Shown: in pieces, positions 1 through 7,094 of the stretch
Position numbering within the stretch: position 1 is the first letter of the stretch
Layout: each line of letters begins with the position of its first letter
Source of the DNA: Ardenticatenaceae bacterium
Lineage (GTDB): Bacteria > Chloroflexota > Anaerolineae > Promineifilales > Promineifilaceae
DNA length: 38,235 nt
Reading direction: 5' to 3'
Assembly (NCBI GenBank): GCA_020634375.1
Contig: JACKBX010000017.1
Location: 1-38,235, forward strand
Made by a program: the position numbers and the translations under genes
The notes under the pieces: model-generated
Seen by the model: the letters and a program-made list of their open reading frames with translations, nothing else
Databases searched by the model: none
What the model was told of the DNA's origin: nothing

Positions 1-606
1 ACAGCAACAACCAAGTTTGATCCGACTGTAGAGGTTCACTTTCGTTTGGGTGTAGACCCTCGACATGCAGACCAACAAGTTCGTGATGTGGTTGTTTTAC
101 CACATGGATTGGGCAAAACAGTCCGTATTCTGGTTTTTGCAGAAGGTGAAGATGCTCGTCTCGCAGAAGAAGCGGGTGCAGATTTCATTGCTGATGACGA
201 GATGATTAAAAAAATACAAGGCGGGTGGGTCGATTTTGACGTAGCAATCGCTGTACCTTCTATGATGGGCAAGGTTGGTCGTCTAGGCCGTATTCTTGGT
301 CCGCGTGGGTTAATGCCTAATCCCCGTGCCGGTACAGTTGCTCCAGGCCCAGATTTGCCCAACTTAATCAATGAAGCAAAAGCTGGTCGAGTTGAGTTTC
401 GTGTCGATCGTACTGCAAATGTCCATGCTCCTATTGGCAAGGCTAGTTTTACAGAAGCGCAGTTGATGGATAACTTACAAACAATTATTGAAGCTATCAG
501 ACGCGCCCGCCCCGCTTCAACCAAAGGCACATATGTACGCCGCATGACAGTAGCTAATACAATGGGGCCTGGTATTCGCCTGGACACAACAGAAGCCTTA
601 TCGTAA
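1..606 (+). CDS. rplA: 50S ribosomal protein L1 (5' end missing)
   Basis: The reading frame is open from base 1 to the TAA at 604-606, so the N-terminus lies outside the window and about 201 residues of a protein of roughly 230 are present. The frame starts TATTKFDPTVEVHFRLGVDP, typical of L1, and continues with the conserved block GPRGLMPNPRAGTV near residue 100. L1 binds 23S rRNA at the L1 stalk and, in many bacteria, represses its own operon. It is followed by the L10 leader, rplJ and rplL, the usual rplKAJL order, so rplK is expected just upstream. Codon use is more AT-rich than in the genes right of 2 kb, and no ACGGCCGT octamer occurs in it. Identification is secure. Confidence 0.97.
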   Translation, partial: TATTKFDPTVEVHFRLGVDPRHADQQVRDVVVLPHGLGKTVRILVFAEGEDARLAEEAGADFIADDEMIKKIQGGWVDFDVAIAVPSMMGKVGRLGRILGPRGLMPNPRAGTVAPGPDLPNLINEAKAGRVEFRVDRTANVHAPIGKASFTEAQLMDNLQTIIEAIRRARPASTKGTYVRRMTVANTMGPGIRLDTTEALS

Positions 607-629
607 AATTATTACCCTTAACAATAAGT

Positions 630-785
630 TTTTCGCTGAAGACAGTTGGTTACAACATTTAAGTTGTATTAAATCTGCCAGCCGAGGTGAGGTTTGTCGC
701 TTAAAACCCTGAAGGATTCATCCTTTTGGGGATGTTTAAAGTGTACGTGAAATCCTCAAGTCGGCTGACTTGAGGATTTTTTATT
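630..785 (+). promoter_or_regulatory. Ribosomal protein L10 leader (autoregulatory mRNA element)
   Basis: The 226-base gap between rplA and rplJ holds the two conserved halves of the L10 leader: GCTGAAGACAGTTGGT at about 635-650 and TGCCAGCCGAGGTGAGG at about 676-692. These correspond to the GAAGACAG...CTGCCGAGGTG core known from Bacillus and other phyla. In that family the L10(L12)4 complex binds the leader and reduces expression of rplJL. The leader continues into an attenuator hairpin at 750-779 with a T-run. A segment at 712-718 (AAGGATT) could pair with the 5' arm of that hairpin as an antiterminator; this pairing is inferred from complementarity only. Confidence 0.85.
750..785 (+). terminator. 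Intrinsic terminator/attenuator in the L10 leader
   Basis: A perfect 13-bp stem, AAATCCTCAAGTC pairing with GACTTGAGGATTT around a GGCT loop, is followed by a T-rich run. It ends about 50 bases before the rplJ start, so it can only act as an attenuator for rplJL. Confidence 0.88.
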
Positions 786-832
786 TACTCAACATAACTT
801 TTGAAATTCATAGAGAAAGGAGGTGATAGCTT

Positions 833-1390
833 TTGGCTATTTCTAAAGCACGTAAAGACGAGTTGGTAGCGCAGTATATGGACTTGATTGAGCGTAGCGG
901 TGCTATTTTTCTTACGGAATACACCGGCATGAATGTTAAGTCTTTGGATGCTTTGCGCGACAAAGTTTATGAAGCTCAGGGTGAGTTTCATATAACTAAG
1001 AACACGCTGCTACGGTATGCATTAGAGCAATCTAATCGCCCTGTACCTGAGGAACTTTTGGTAGGGCAAGTAGCAACTGGTTTTGCGTTTGGTGAAGCTC
1101 CAACATTGGCAAAGACACTGGTTGATTTTGCGGGTGATAATGATCGTCTAACACTACGAGGTGGCATTCTTGGTGAAAGTATGCTCTCTGCAAGTGAAGT
1201 AGATGCTCTTGCAAAACTCCCGTCGCTGGATCAGTTGCGCGCTCAGATTATTGGTTTGATCAGCGCCCCGGCTCAAGGTATTGTGTCTGCGCTTACCAAT
1301 GGTGTACGGCAGGTGGTCAATGTCATTGACGCATATGCCAAAAATGAAGAGGATGCAGGAGATACTTCTGTAGCAGAAGCTGCTGCTTAA
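833..1390 (+). CDS. rplJ: 50S ribosomal protein L10
   Basis: The 185-residue product begins MAISKARKDELVAQYMDLIE and contains the L10 signature of a flexible N-terminal RNA-binding part (TEYTGMNVKSLDALRDKV, then KNTLLRYAL) followed by a C-terminal helix that carries L12 dimers. L10 forms the base of the ribosomal stalk. The start is TTG at 833, chosen because AGGAGGTGA lies 7-8 bases upstream and the translation then begins exactly like family members; no ATG fits. Expression should be controlled by the leader and attenuator directly upstream. The tail after residue 165 is acidic and alanine-rich, as is common. No octamer ACGGCCGT is present. Confidence 0.96.
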   Translation: MAISKARKDELVAQYMDLIERSGAIFLTEYTGMNVKSLDALRDKVYEAQGEFHITKNTLLRYALEQSNRPVPEELLVGQVATGFAFGEAPTLAKTLVDFAGDNDRLTLRGGILGESMLSASEVDALAKLPSLDQLRAQIIGLISAPAQGIVSALTNGVRQVVNVIDAYAKNEEDAGDTSVAEAAA

Positions 1391-1441
1391 TTTGTTGAAG
1401 TTTGATTGAAATTAGAAATTAAATTTTCGGAGGATATACCG

Positions 1442-1825
1442 ATGGCTGATTTGGAAAAAATTGTTGAAGATCTGAGCGCTCTGACCTTGTTGGAGGCTGC
1501 TGAACTGACGAAGATGTTGGAAGAGAAATGGGGTGTAAGCGCTGCTGCCCCAATGGCTATGGGCATGATGCCAATGGCGGGTATGCCTGCTGCGGCTGCG
1601 GCTGAAGAAGAAGAAAAGACGGAATTTGACGTCGTATTGAAGGATATTGGCGCAAAGAAGATCAACGTCATCAAGGAAGTGCGTGCTTTGACTGGCCTGG
1701 GTTTGAAAGAAGCGAAAGAAGTTGTAGACAACTTGGGCACAGTGATGGAAGCTGTCAGCAAAGAAGCGGCACAAGAAGCAAAAGAGAAATTAGAAGCTGC
1801 AGGTGCGACCATCGAGGTCAAGTAG
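1442..1825 (+). CDS. rplL: 50S ribosomal protein L7/L12
   Basis: The 127-residue product starts MADLEKIVEDLSALTLLEAA and shows the complete L7/L12 layout: N-terminal dimerisation domain (about 1-35), an Ala/Met/Gly-rich hinge (about 37-58), and the C-terminal factor-binding domain with EEKTEFDVVLKDIGAKKIN and GLGLKEAKEVVDNLG. It recruits translation GTPases to the stalk. The ATG at 1442 is preferred over an upstream in-frame ATG at 1406 because GGAGG lies at the right distance before it and the family begins here. A terminator follows at about 1854. The usual rpoB-rpoC neighbours are not downstream; maf is next. Confidence 0.97.
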   Translation: MADLEKIVEDLSALTLLEAAELTKMLEEKWGVSAAAPMAMGMMPMAGMPAAAAAEEEEKTEFDVVLKDIGAKKINVIKEVRALTGLGLKEAKEVVDNLGTVMEAVSKEAAQEAKEKLEAAGATIEVK

Positions 1826-1853
1826 ATTTTCTACGCTTACAGTGTTGAACATG

Positions 1854-1888
1854 AAGGCCACCGCGAAATGCGGCTGGCCTTTTTGTTT
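1854..1888 (+). terminator. Rho-independent terminator after rplL
   Basis: A GC-rich stem (AGGCCA-CCGC pairing with GCGG-TGGCCT, one bulged C, loop GAAAT) is followed by TTTTTGTTTT. It closes the rplAJL unit about 30 bases after the stop and overlaps the upstream alternative start of the next frame, supporting the later maf start. Confidence 0.85.
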
Positions 1889-1903
1889 TGTCAAGGTGTG
1901 ATT

Positions 1904-2563
1904 ATGAGATCTTTGCTTTTGGCATCGCAGTCGCCACGCAGGCGGCAGTTAATTGATTTGGTGGGGTATTCTTTTGAGATTACGGCCGTTTCCGTAGACG
2001 AAACCTCCATAACAGACCCAGACCCCTTGTTAAACACACAAGAAACAGCGCGACTCAAGGCACGGGCTGTGCTGGCTTCGGGAACAAAGCAGGGAATTGT
2101 GGTTGCTGCGGACACGACAGTGGCGATAGACGGCCGTCTCCTCGGCAAACCCGCCTCCCCAACAGAAGCTACATCCATGCTACAATTTCTGCGGGGGCGC
2201 ACACACCAGGTACACACCGGCTTAACCGTCATTGACCTGGCGGATGGGCGTGAAATCGATGGTGTGCAAACATCTAGTGTGACCATGCGCGATTATACCG
2301 ATGCAGAAATTGCCGCTTATGTTGCCAGTGGCGATCCATTAGACAAAGCCGGCGCTTACGCAATTCAGCATCCTACTTTTCAGCCTGTAGCCCGGCTAGC
2401 AGGGTGTTATACAGGGGTGATGGGATTGTCTGTTTGCCACTTGATTGCCGTTTTGCAGCAATTGGGACTGCCCGTGCGTGCAAGTGCAACGGCCGTTACC
2501 CACGCCCATCATCACCACCCCTGCCCCCTTCTCAACAAGATCACACCCTGGCTGCATCCATAA
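1904..2563 (+). CDS. maf: Maf-family nucleoside triphosphate pyrophosphatase
   Basis: The product (219 residues from the ATG at 1904) begins MRSLLLASQSPRRRQLIDLV, the Maf phosphate-binding motif SxSPRR. It continues with VAADTTVAIDGRLLGKP near residue 70, TGLTV, and GDPLDKAGAYAIQ near residue 145. Maf proteins hydrolyse non-canonical or pyrimidine nucleoside triphosphates to monophosphates. The DTTV/GKP and DKAGAYAIQ motifs are those of the dTTP/UTP-type subfamily, but substrate cannot be fixed from sequence. The start at 1904 is chosen because the upstream in-frame ATG at 1868 sits inside the rplL terminator. About 20 C-terminal residues, including HAHHHH, extend past the usual end. Three ACGGCCGT octamers lie in the gene. 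Confidence 0.93.
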   Translation: MRSLLLASQSPRRRQLIDLVGYSFEITAVSVDETSITDPDPLLNTQETARLKARAVLASGTKQGIVVAADTTVAIDGRLLGKPASPTEATSMLQFLRGRTHQVHTGLTVIDLADGREIDGVQTSSVTMRDYTDAEIAAYVASGDPLDKAGAYAIQHPTFQPVARLAGCYTGVMGLSVCHLIAVLQQLGLPVRASATAVTHAHHHHPCPLLNKITPWLHP

Positions 2564-2640
2564 AGCAAAAATCCTGTTCGTGCTTTGGGCAAACTCGTGC
2601 TAAAATGTTTGACATAAGCCTTTGAAAAGGAGCAAGGAAA

Positions 2641-3309
2641 ATGGATCAAAGAGTACAAGAGGCAATCAGTGCAGCACGAACTGGGAACGAACGAGAAGCA
2701 CAGCGATTATTGAGCGCTGTCTTAAAAGATGATCCAGAACAGGTGCAAGCCTGGTTCTTGCTAAGCCACCTTGTCGAATCAGACCAGAAAAGGCAGGCCT
2801 ATTTAGGCAAAGTGTTAGCCCTTGATCCCGGACACGAACAGGCGCGTCAACGGTTGGCCTTACTGCGCAGCGGAGAAACAGGCGGTGCAATACCAGAGGC
2901 TAAAACCCAGCCCGCTGTACATGTAGCTGACGTGGAACTTGACGTAGTAAGGCAGGCCGAAGGAGATACACTTCCAGAATGGATGGCCGAAGATGCCAAT
3001 TTAGTACAAATGGAAACGGCCGTTGCCACCCCTCCCCCCACTACAGAAGAATCCGCATCAGACTTGCCCGATTGGCTTCAAGAATCAGTCAGCAGCGAAT
3101 TTCTGGGTGACGAAGAAGTCGAAGAGCTAGTTCCAGCTACCGCATCCGCTCCTAAACCCATGATGGCTGTCAAGCAGCCCCCGGTAAAACCTACGCCTGC
3201 TTCAGGCAGCAAAGCATCCGTTCAGCGCTGGAATCTGCTCCTCATTACCTTTATTATTCTCGCCATCATCGTTATCATTTTGCTGATTAACGCACTGCGA
3301 GCCTTATAG
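2641..3309 (+). CDS. TPR-like protein with C-terminal membrane anchor
   Basis: The 222-residue product has three parts. Residues about 1-75 are two TPR-like helical repeats (ARTGNEREAQRLLSAVL, then QAYLGKVLALDPGHEQARQR). A central acidic, proline-rich linker (about 85-190) follows, and then one transmembrane helix at the very C-terminus (LLLITFIILAIIVIILLINA), so it is a tail-anchored protein with a cytoplasmic TPR domain. The linker holds two similar short motifs, LPEWMAED near residue 115 and LPDWLQES near residue 140. AAAGGAGCAAGG precedes the ATG. No enzyme motif is visible; a scaffold or adaptor role is inference. It stands alone between maf and a minus-strand group. Confidence 0.7.
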   Translation: MDQRVQEAISAARTGNEREAQRLLSAVLKDDPEQVQAWFLLSHLVESDQKRQAYLGKVLALDPGHEQARQRLALLRSGETGGAIPEAKTQPAVHVADVELDVVRQAEGDTLPEWMAEDANLVQMETAVATPPPTTEESASDLPDWLQESVSSEFLGDEEVEELVPATASAPKPMMAVKQPPVKPTPASGSKASVQRWNLLLITFIILAIIVIILLINALRAL

Positions 3310-3341
3310 ACAATGTAGCAGCTTATGGGGTGTATCAAGTC

Positions 3342-4193
3342 TTACTGATCTTTGTACACAATTTGCGTCGTTTGCAGGTCAGTGTATCGCTCGTCTAAGC
3401 CTTGAATCGCCAGCGCCTTTTTGATTTGCCGAATACGAGGCACAACGGCCGCCAAGCCACTTTTGTATTGTTTGGCAACGGCCGCTTGAGTTTGTCCCCG
3501 TTTATCCTGCTCGCTCATAATAAATTCAGTCGCCGCCGCCCAGCCCTCCGGTTTTTCTAATTCAGGATCAGTCGCAGCCTTAAAATCGCGCCACAACCTC
3601 CGCCCGCGAATTTGTAACATCGCCCCATAAGTACGATGCTGCAAGCCGGGCATCAGCAATTCCTCGACAGCATCGGCCATTGCGCTGGGTTGCAGCGGAA
3701 GTTGCAATGCACCAGCATAAAACGCAACGGGCAGCACCCAGGGTTCAGAAGGTATGTTGTCTGTTTCCGTGAGTATTTTGCTCGTTGTGAGAATGCCGCG
3801 TGCCCGTGCGCTGGTGAGGGGGAGGTCAGTATGTGCAGGGTTGATGTCGGCAATGAGCCAACGCGTACCATGCTGCTCCAACTTCACAGAAACCACATCG
3901 GCGGCGGTGTAGGCATTGTCTTCGGCGGTGGGGTCGGGCCAGGCGTATTCGATGTGGACGTAACGGCCGTTTTCCGTCTCAATAGCCCGCGTCAGACCCA
4001 GGCTGCCCCGCCCCAGCACCGTTTTGAGTAAGATGTCAAAAACGGCCGTGCCATACAAGGTCATCATCTCCGCCGCTTGCTCACCGGGAACCAGCAGCGG
4101 GTCAATGGCAGCGCCATCTTCCGCCAGCGTCGCCTGAATCAAACTCTCTACCACCGGCCAAATATCTGACCACACTGTTTCTTGATCGATCAT
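3342..4193 (-). CDS. Protein of unknown function, translationally coupled to DUF190 gene
   Basis: The 283-residue product is soluble, with no signal peptide or membrane segment. The N-terminal half (to about 130) has an alpha/beta pattern ending VKLEQHGTRWLIADINPA, which resembles the last strands of NTF2/SnoaL-like folds. The C-terminal part, about 180-265, is helical and charged (PEGWAAATEFI, then TQAAVAKQYKSGLAAVVPRI) and could be a helix-turn-helix-like segment. Both comparisons are weak. Its ATG overlaps the TGA of the upstream DUF190 gene as ATGA, so the two are very likely co-translated, and crcB stands before them. A role linked to fluoride resistance is possible but rests on position alone. 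Confidence 0.75.
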   Translation of the reverse strand: MIDQETVWSDIWPVVESLIQATLAEDGAAIDPLLVPGEQAAEMMTLYGTAVFDILLKTVLGRGSLGLTRAIETENGRYVHIEYAWPDPTAEDNAYTAADVVSVKLEQHGTRWLIADINPAHTDLPLTSARARGILTTSKILTETDNIPSEPWVLPVAFYAGALQLPLQPSAMADAVEELLMPGLQHRTYGAMLQIRGRRLWRDFKAATDPELEKPEGWAAATEFIMSEQDKRGQTQAAVAKQYKSGLAAVVPRIRQIKKALAIQGLDERYTDLQTTQIVYKDQ

Positions 4194-4540
4194 CTCTCGC
4201 GCCCTTTGCGATGCTGTCCATACTGAACAATCTGCACCTTTTCCAACGTAATCATGCCTTCCCCCACAACCTCTTCCAAAAAAGGCAGCAGCAGATCAAT
4301 ATATTCCCGGCTGTCCACAATCTCAATCACCAATGGCATATCTTCTGACAAGCGGAGAAACCGGGCAGTATGCACACGGCTATGTGCACCAAATCCCATG
4401 ATCCCACGCAACACGGTGGCACCGGCTAAATTCAACTCCTTTGCCTTGCGCACAATCTGTTCGTACAGTGGTTTGCCCGCATAGGTATCTGCTTCACCAA
4501 TGAAAATACGCAGCAGCAGCCCTTCTTCCATTAGTTTCAT
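4190..4540 (-). CDS. DUF190 family protein (crcB partner)
   Basis: The 116-residue product begins MKLMEEGLLLRIFIGEADTY and matches the small DUF190 family: LRIFIGE near the start, GKPLYEQIVRKAKELNLAGATVLRGIMGFG in the middle and DMPLVIEIVD in the second half. The fold is PII-like. Members are often next to crcB and are suspected to help fluoride export, without a proven mechanism. AAAGGATCG precedes the ATG. It starts about 21 bases after the crcB stop and overlaps the following gene by 4 bases, giving a tight three-gene unit. Confidence 0.88.
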   Translation of the reverse strand: MKLMEEGLLLRIFIGEADTYAGKPLYEQIVRKAKELNLAGATVLRGIMGFGAHSRVHTARFLRLSEDMPLVIEIVDSREYIDLLLPFLEEVVGEGMITLEKVQIVQYGQHRKGRER

Positions 4541-4561
4541 GTCATCGATCCTTTGGCGACT

Positions 4562-4945
4562 TTATCGCCCCCACACGGCCGTCCAACGAGCCAACAGCAT
4601 CCCCAGGAACACAGCTACCAGTCCCAATAAATTGCTGCCCAAAATGTTAAGCACGGCTACACGCATTTGCCCATCGCGCAGCAAGTTCACGCTTTCCAGC
4701 CCATACGTGGAAAAAGTAGTAAATGCACCCAACCCACCCACAAAAATCAGCGCACGAAGCTGAGGAGACAGCGTGCTGTTCTCAAATGTTTGCCACAAAA
4801 ACCCGATGAGCAGGCAGCCAATCAGGTTGACGCTGAGTGTGCCCCAGGGAAAGTCTTCACCAAAAATAGTATACGCCAGGCCAGAAACAGTGTATCGGAG
4901 TAACGCCCCGGCTGCACCGCCTGCGGCAATCGCCAATAATCGCAA
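4562..4945 (-). CDS. crcB: Fluoride channel FluC/CrcB
   Basis: The product has four membrane segments and the family motifs: RLLAIAAGGAAGALLRY at the N-terminus, GTLSVNLIGCLLIGFL near residue 50, and GGLGAFTTFSTYGLE near residue 80, which holds the Phe/Thr/Ser residues lining the fluoride path. FluC is a dual-topology dimer that lets toxic fluoride leak out of the cell. TTG at 4945 is chosen as start because AGGAG (4953-4957) lies at proper spacing and the length becomes 127 residues, as in relatives. An ATG at 4960 overlaps that ribosome-binding site and a TTG at 4972 has none. No fluoride riboswitch fits in the 71 bases upstream. Confidence 0.92.
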   Translation of the reverse strand: MRLLAIAAGGAAGALLRYTVSGLAYTIFGEDFPWGTLSVNLIGCLLIGFLWQTFENSTLSPQLRALIFVGGLGAFTTFSTYGLESVNLLRDGQMRVAVLNILGSNLLGLVAVFLGMLLARWTAVWGR

Positions 4946-4952
4946 GTTATTT

Positions 4953-4958
4953 CTCCTC
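4953..4958 (-). promoter_or_regulatory. Ribosome-binding site deciding the crcB start
   Basis: On the minus strand ATGAGGAGAAATAACTTG reads as a Shine-Dalgarno GAGGAG followed 7 bases later by TTG at 4945. This argues for a TTG start rather than the ATG overlapping the site. Confidence 0.6.
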
Positions 4959-5016
4959 ATTAAAGATTTCAAGATTCAGCCTTATTTGAAACTGGTCTAA
5001 ATAGCATATTATGGTG

Positions 5017-6165
5017 TCAACGGCCGTCCCTCACCACCGCAAAATATCGTTCCGCTGCCTCCTCCGGCAGCACAACATCTGGCTCAAATACCAGCAGCGG
5101 AGTGGGATCGTCCACAGCAACCAAGAAAGCCAGCCAACCCGTAAATTCCCCACCGGGGAAGAGTTCAATATCCAGTTCCGGTTCAGGCACGACAATAGGC
5201 AAACGCTCCGTCGCTTCACCCTGCCCACTTTGCGCCCAGAAATGTGAGAACCGACTGACAAGTGCTGGTTCATCCACCAAACCCAGGTAGCGCACTTGTA
5301 CACGGCAAAGCACATACTCCATCCCTGTCGGCGGCGGATCATTATAGCGATTTGTTTCTAAAAGCTGCTGCCACGCCGCTTCACCGTGCGTCATTTCCAG
5401 CACAGTCACCTGCCAAAAATTAGTTAAGACAGTTTGCCCAAGCGCAGCAGGATGTGCAGGATCACCTCCCACATCGTTAGGTTGAATCTCGCGCAATTTC
5501 TCATACGGAATGACAGGGGCCAGATCATCGGTCAATGAGAGATACTGGGACATTTCATCGTAATTATGCAAATCCTCTATCATAACAACAAGATTCCGCT
5601 CTCCTGCGGCGATGGTGTAGGCTTCCCAGCCTTCACTTTTGCCGCGGGCCGGTAAGGTCGTGTCCAAAACAGATTCTGGCGGAACCTCCCCATTGTCAAA
5701 ACTGTAGTGCAGTACGTTCTGGGAGCCGGTAACGTGCAAAGCAAGGTATTGCTCCTCGCCTGTTTGTCGGGTATGCGCCAGACGGAACTGCACCAACAAA
5801 TATTCGCTGCCATCAGGCGGTGGGTCGTTAAAGTAGTTAGCTTCCTGCAAAATCCGCCACGCTTCATCACCGCGAATGATATTGCCTACGGTTGCCACTT
5901 CCCAATCACGCATGTGGACAGTGCTGCCCACAGGGTGTGGATTGGTTCGACTATAGCCAACAGGCAGCGGGGTTGCTGTTGCAGGGATGGGAGTGACGGT
6001 TGGGTAGGGAACGGCCGTATTCACACCACCCCCAGGCCCATTTACGGCCGTTCCATCCAACGGGGCAATGAGCAAGTCAACCAGCCCATAAGCCAGCACC
6101 GCTAACAACGGCATCAGCAGCAAAAGGGCCAGCCATTGTAAAAAGGGAGATAGTTTTGTGCTCAT
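5017..6165 (-). CDS. Membrane-anchored protein with duplicated extracytoplasmic domain
   Basis: The 382-residue product has an N-terminal transmembrane segment (LQWLALLLLMPLLAVLAYGL, about 8-30), a Pro/Thr-rich stretch (VPYPTVTPIPATATPLP), then two copies of one domain. Copy 1 (about 75-230) contains GDEAWRILQEANYFNDPPP and GSEYLLVQFR. Copy 2 (about 235-375) contains GEAAWQQLLETNRYNDPPP and GMEYVLCRVQ. The shared pattern resembles DUF4352-like beta-sandwich modules, by eye only. It is probably a surface protein; function unknown. ATG at 6165 is used; a GTG one codon earlier is equally possible, and neither has a strong ribosome-binding site. It lies 12 bases after the LysM gene and upstream of crcB on the same strand. 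It contains three octamers. Confidence 0.8.
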   Translation of the reverse strand: MSTKLSPFLQWLALLLLMPLLAVLAYGLVDLLIAPLDGTAVNGPGGGVNTAVPYPTVTPIPATATPLPVGYSRTNPHPVGSTVHMRDWEVATVGNIIRGDEAWRILQEANYFNDPPPDGSEYLLVQFRLAHTRQTGEEQYLALHVTGSQNVLHYSFDNGEVPPESVLDTTLPARGKSEGWEAYTIAAGERNLVVMIEDLHNYDEMSQYLSLTDDLAPVIPYEKLREIQPNDVGGDPAHPAALGQTVLTNFWQVTVLEMTHGEAAWQQLLETNRYNDPPPTGMEYVLCRVQVRYLGLVDEPALVSRFSHFWAQSGQGEATERLPIVVPEPELDIELFPGGEFTGWLAFLVAVDDPTPLLVFEPDVVLPEEAAERYFAVVRDGR

Positions 6166-6180
6166 CACGTATCAGTCTGA

Positions 6181-6879
6181 TTAATTGGTAGGCACGCACA
6201 AAATATCGGCAACTTTGACAGTGAAGCTGGCATCCAGACCATTGATTGCCTGCAAGTCCTCCGCGGAAATGCCAAAACGCCGCCCAATGCTAAAAGCGGT
6301 GTCCCCCTCGCCCACGGCATACGGTTGGCGTCCTGGGCAATAAGCGGGGTTGCCTATGGGCAAATCAATGATTGTGCCAGGAATCAACGTCGTCGCCGAA
6401 ATGCCGTATTCAGCCATCAGAGCGATGGAGGTATCTGTGCGCCGGGCAATATTGTAGAGGCTGTCACCGGACTGCACCGGGTACGGAATAGTGGTGATTT
6501 TGGGCGGCACAGCAGTGGGTTCAGGCATGGGGGGAATGGGGGTGGCCGTTGGGAGTTCGGTTTGCTGTTGTGCGGCGCTGTCTAATGCCGGTGTGGTGGG
6601 AACGGCCGTGATCTCCGTCTGAGCCACCCCACTGTCAATGGCAGGCTGGGCTTGCTGCCCAGGGCTGCCGATGGCAGCAGAAGCCGGGCCAACGATGCGC
6701 ACGGCATTTTCAGGGTTAAAGGTAAGCAGCACTTCAGCGTCATTTACCGTTTGCGGAATGGTACCTTCTGGCATATCGGGGCGGTCTTGCAGGTATGTAA
6801 GGATGAGGTATCCGCCCACACCGAAGACGACAGCCATAAAAATCATGAGCAAGATAATGGAGGATTGGACTTTTTGCAT
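6181..6879 (-). CDS. Membrane-anchored protein with two LysM domains
   Basis: The 232-residue product has one N-terminal membrane helix (SIILLMIFMAVVFGVGGYLI, about 7-28), a low-complexity Ala/Pro/Thr linker to about residue 130, then two LysM modules. The first has YPVQSGDSLYNIARRTDTSI and ends LIPGTIIDLP. The second has YAVGEGDTAFSIGRRFGISA and ends VKVADILCVP. LysM modules bind N-acetylglucosamine polymers such as peptidoglycan, so the protein probably faces the cell wall. No catalytic domain is present. It is followed within 12 bases by the duplicated-domain protein, suggesting an operon of envelope proteins. Confidence 0.88.
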   Translation of the reverse strand: MQKVQSSIILLMIFMAVVFGVGGYLILTYLQDRPDMPEGTIPQTVNDAEVLLTFNPENAVRIVGPASAAIGSPGQQAQPAIDSGVAQTEITAVPTTPALDSAAQQQTELPTATPIPPMPEPTAVPPKITTIPYPVQSGDSLYNIARRTDTSIALMAEYGISATTLIPGTIIDLPIGNPAYCPGRQPYAVGEGDTAFSIGRRFGISAEDLQAINGLDASFTVKVADILCVPTN

Positions 6880-7041
6880 TACGTTACACCAATTGAATGG
6901 GACGGCTGGGGAAACGGCCGTTACAAGCCAACCGCTCTATCCCCACCGAATCATTCCTGACATGAGCAGCCAGCAAAAAGCATAGCTGTGAGTATACGTT
7001 TATGTTACACTTGCCCAGAGGTTATGGCAAGTAGCCGACCA

Positions 7042-7075
7042 GTCTAACAAGTCAACCAGCTAACCGGCTGACTAG
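7042..7075. repeat. Intergenic imperfect hairpin before dgt
   Basis: The 215-base gap 6880-7094 has no gene. Its right half contains AGTCAACCAGCT facing AACCGGCTGACT, an imperfect dyad made of AGTC/AACC/AGCT pieces. A second small dyad, CTTGCC facing GGCAAG, lies at about 7010-7031, and one ACGGCCGT octamer at 6914. It belongs to the junction hairpins described for the window but is one of the weaker members. Confidence 0.5.
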
Positions 7076-7094
7076 CAAAGAAAGGACAACTCCC

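Noticed and set aside
36..587. Antisense frame across rplA
   Set aside because: The plus frame is an unmistakable L1 protein.
1868..1903. Upstream start for maf at 1868
   Set aside because: The segment lies in the rplL terminator and the family begins at MRSLLLASQSPRR.
4946..5016. Fluoride riboswitch upstream of crcB
   Set aside because: The 71-base space is too small and no conserved crcB-motif bases are seen; the preceding region is coding.
6980..7015. Promoter for dgt (TATGTTACACT)
   Set aside because: No -35 element at proper spacing could be found, so it was not annotated.
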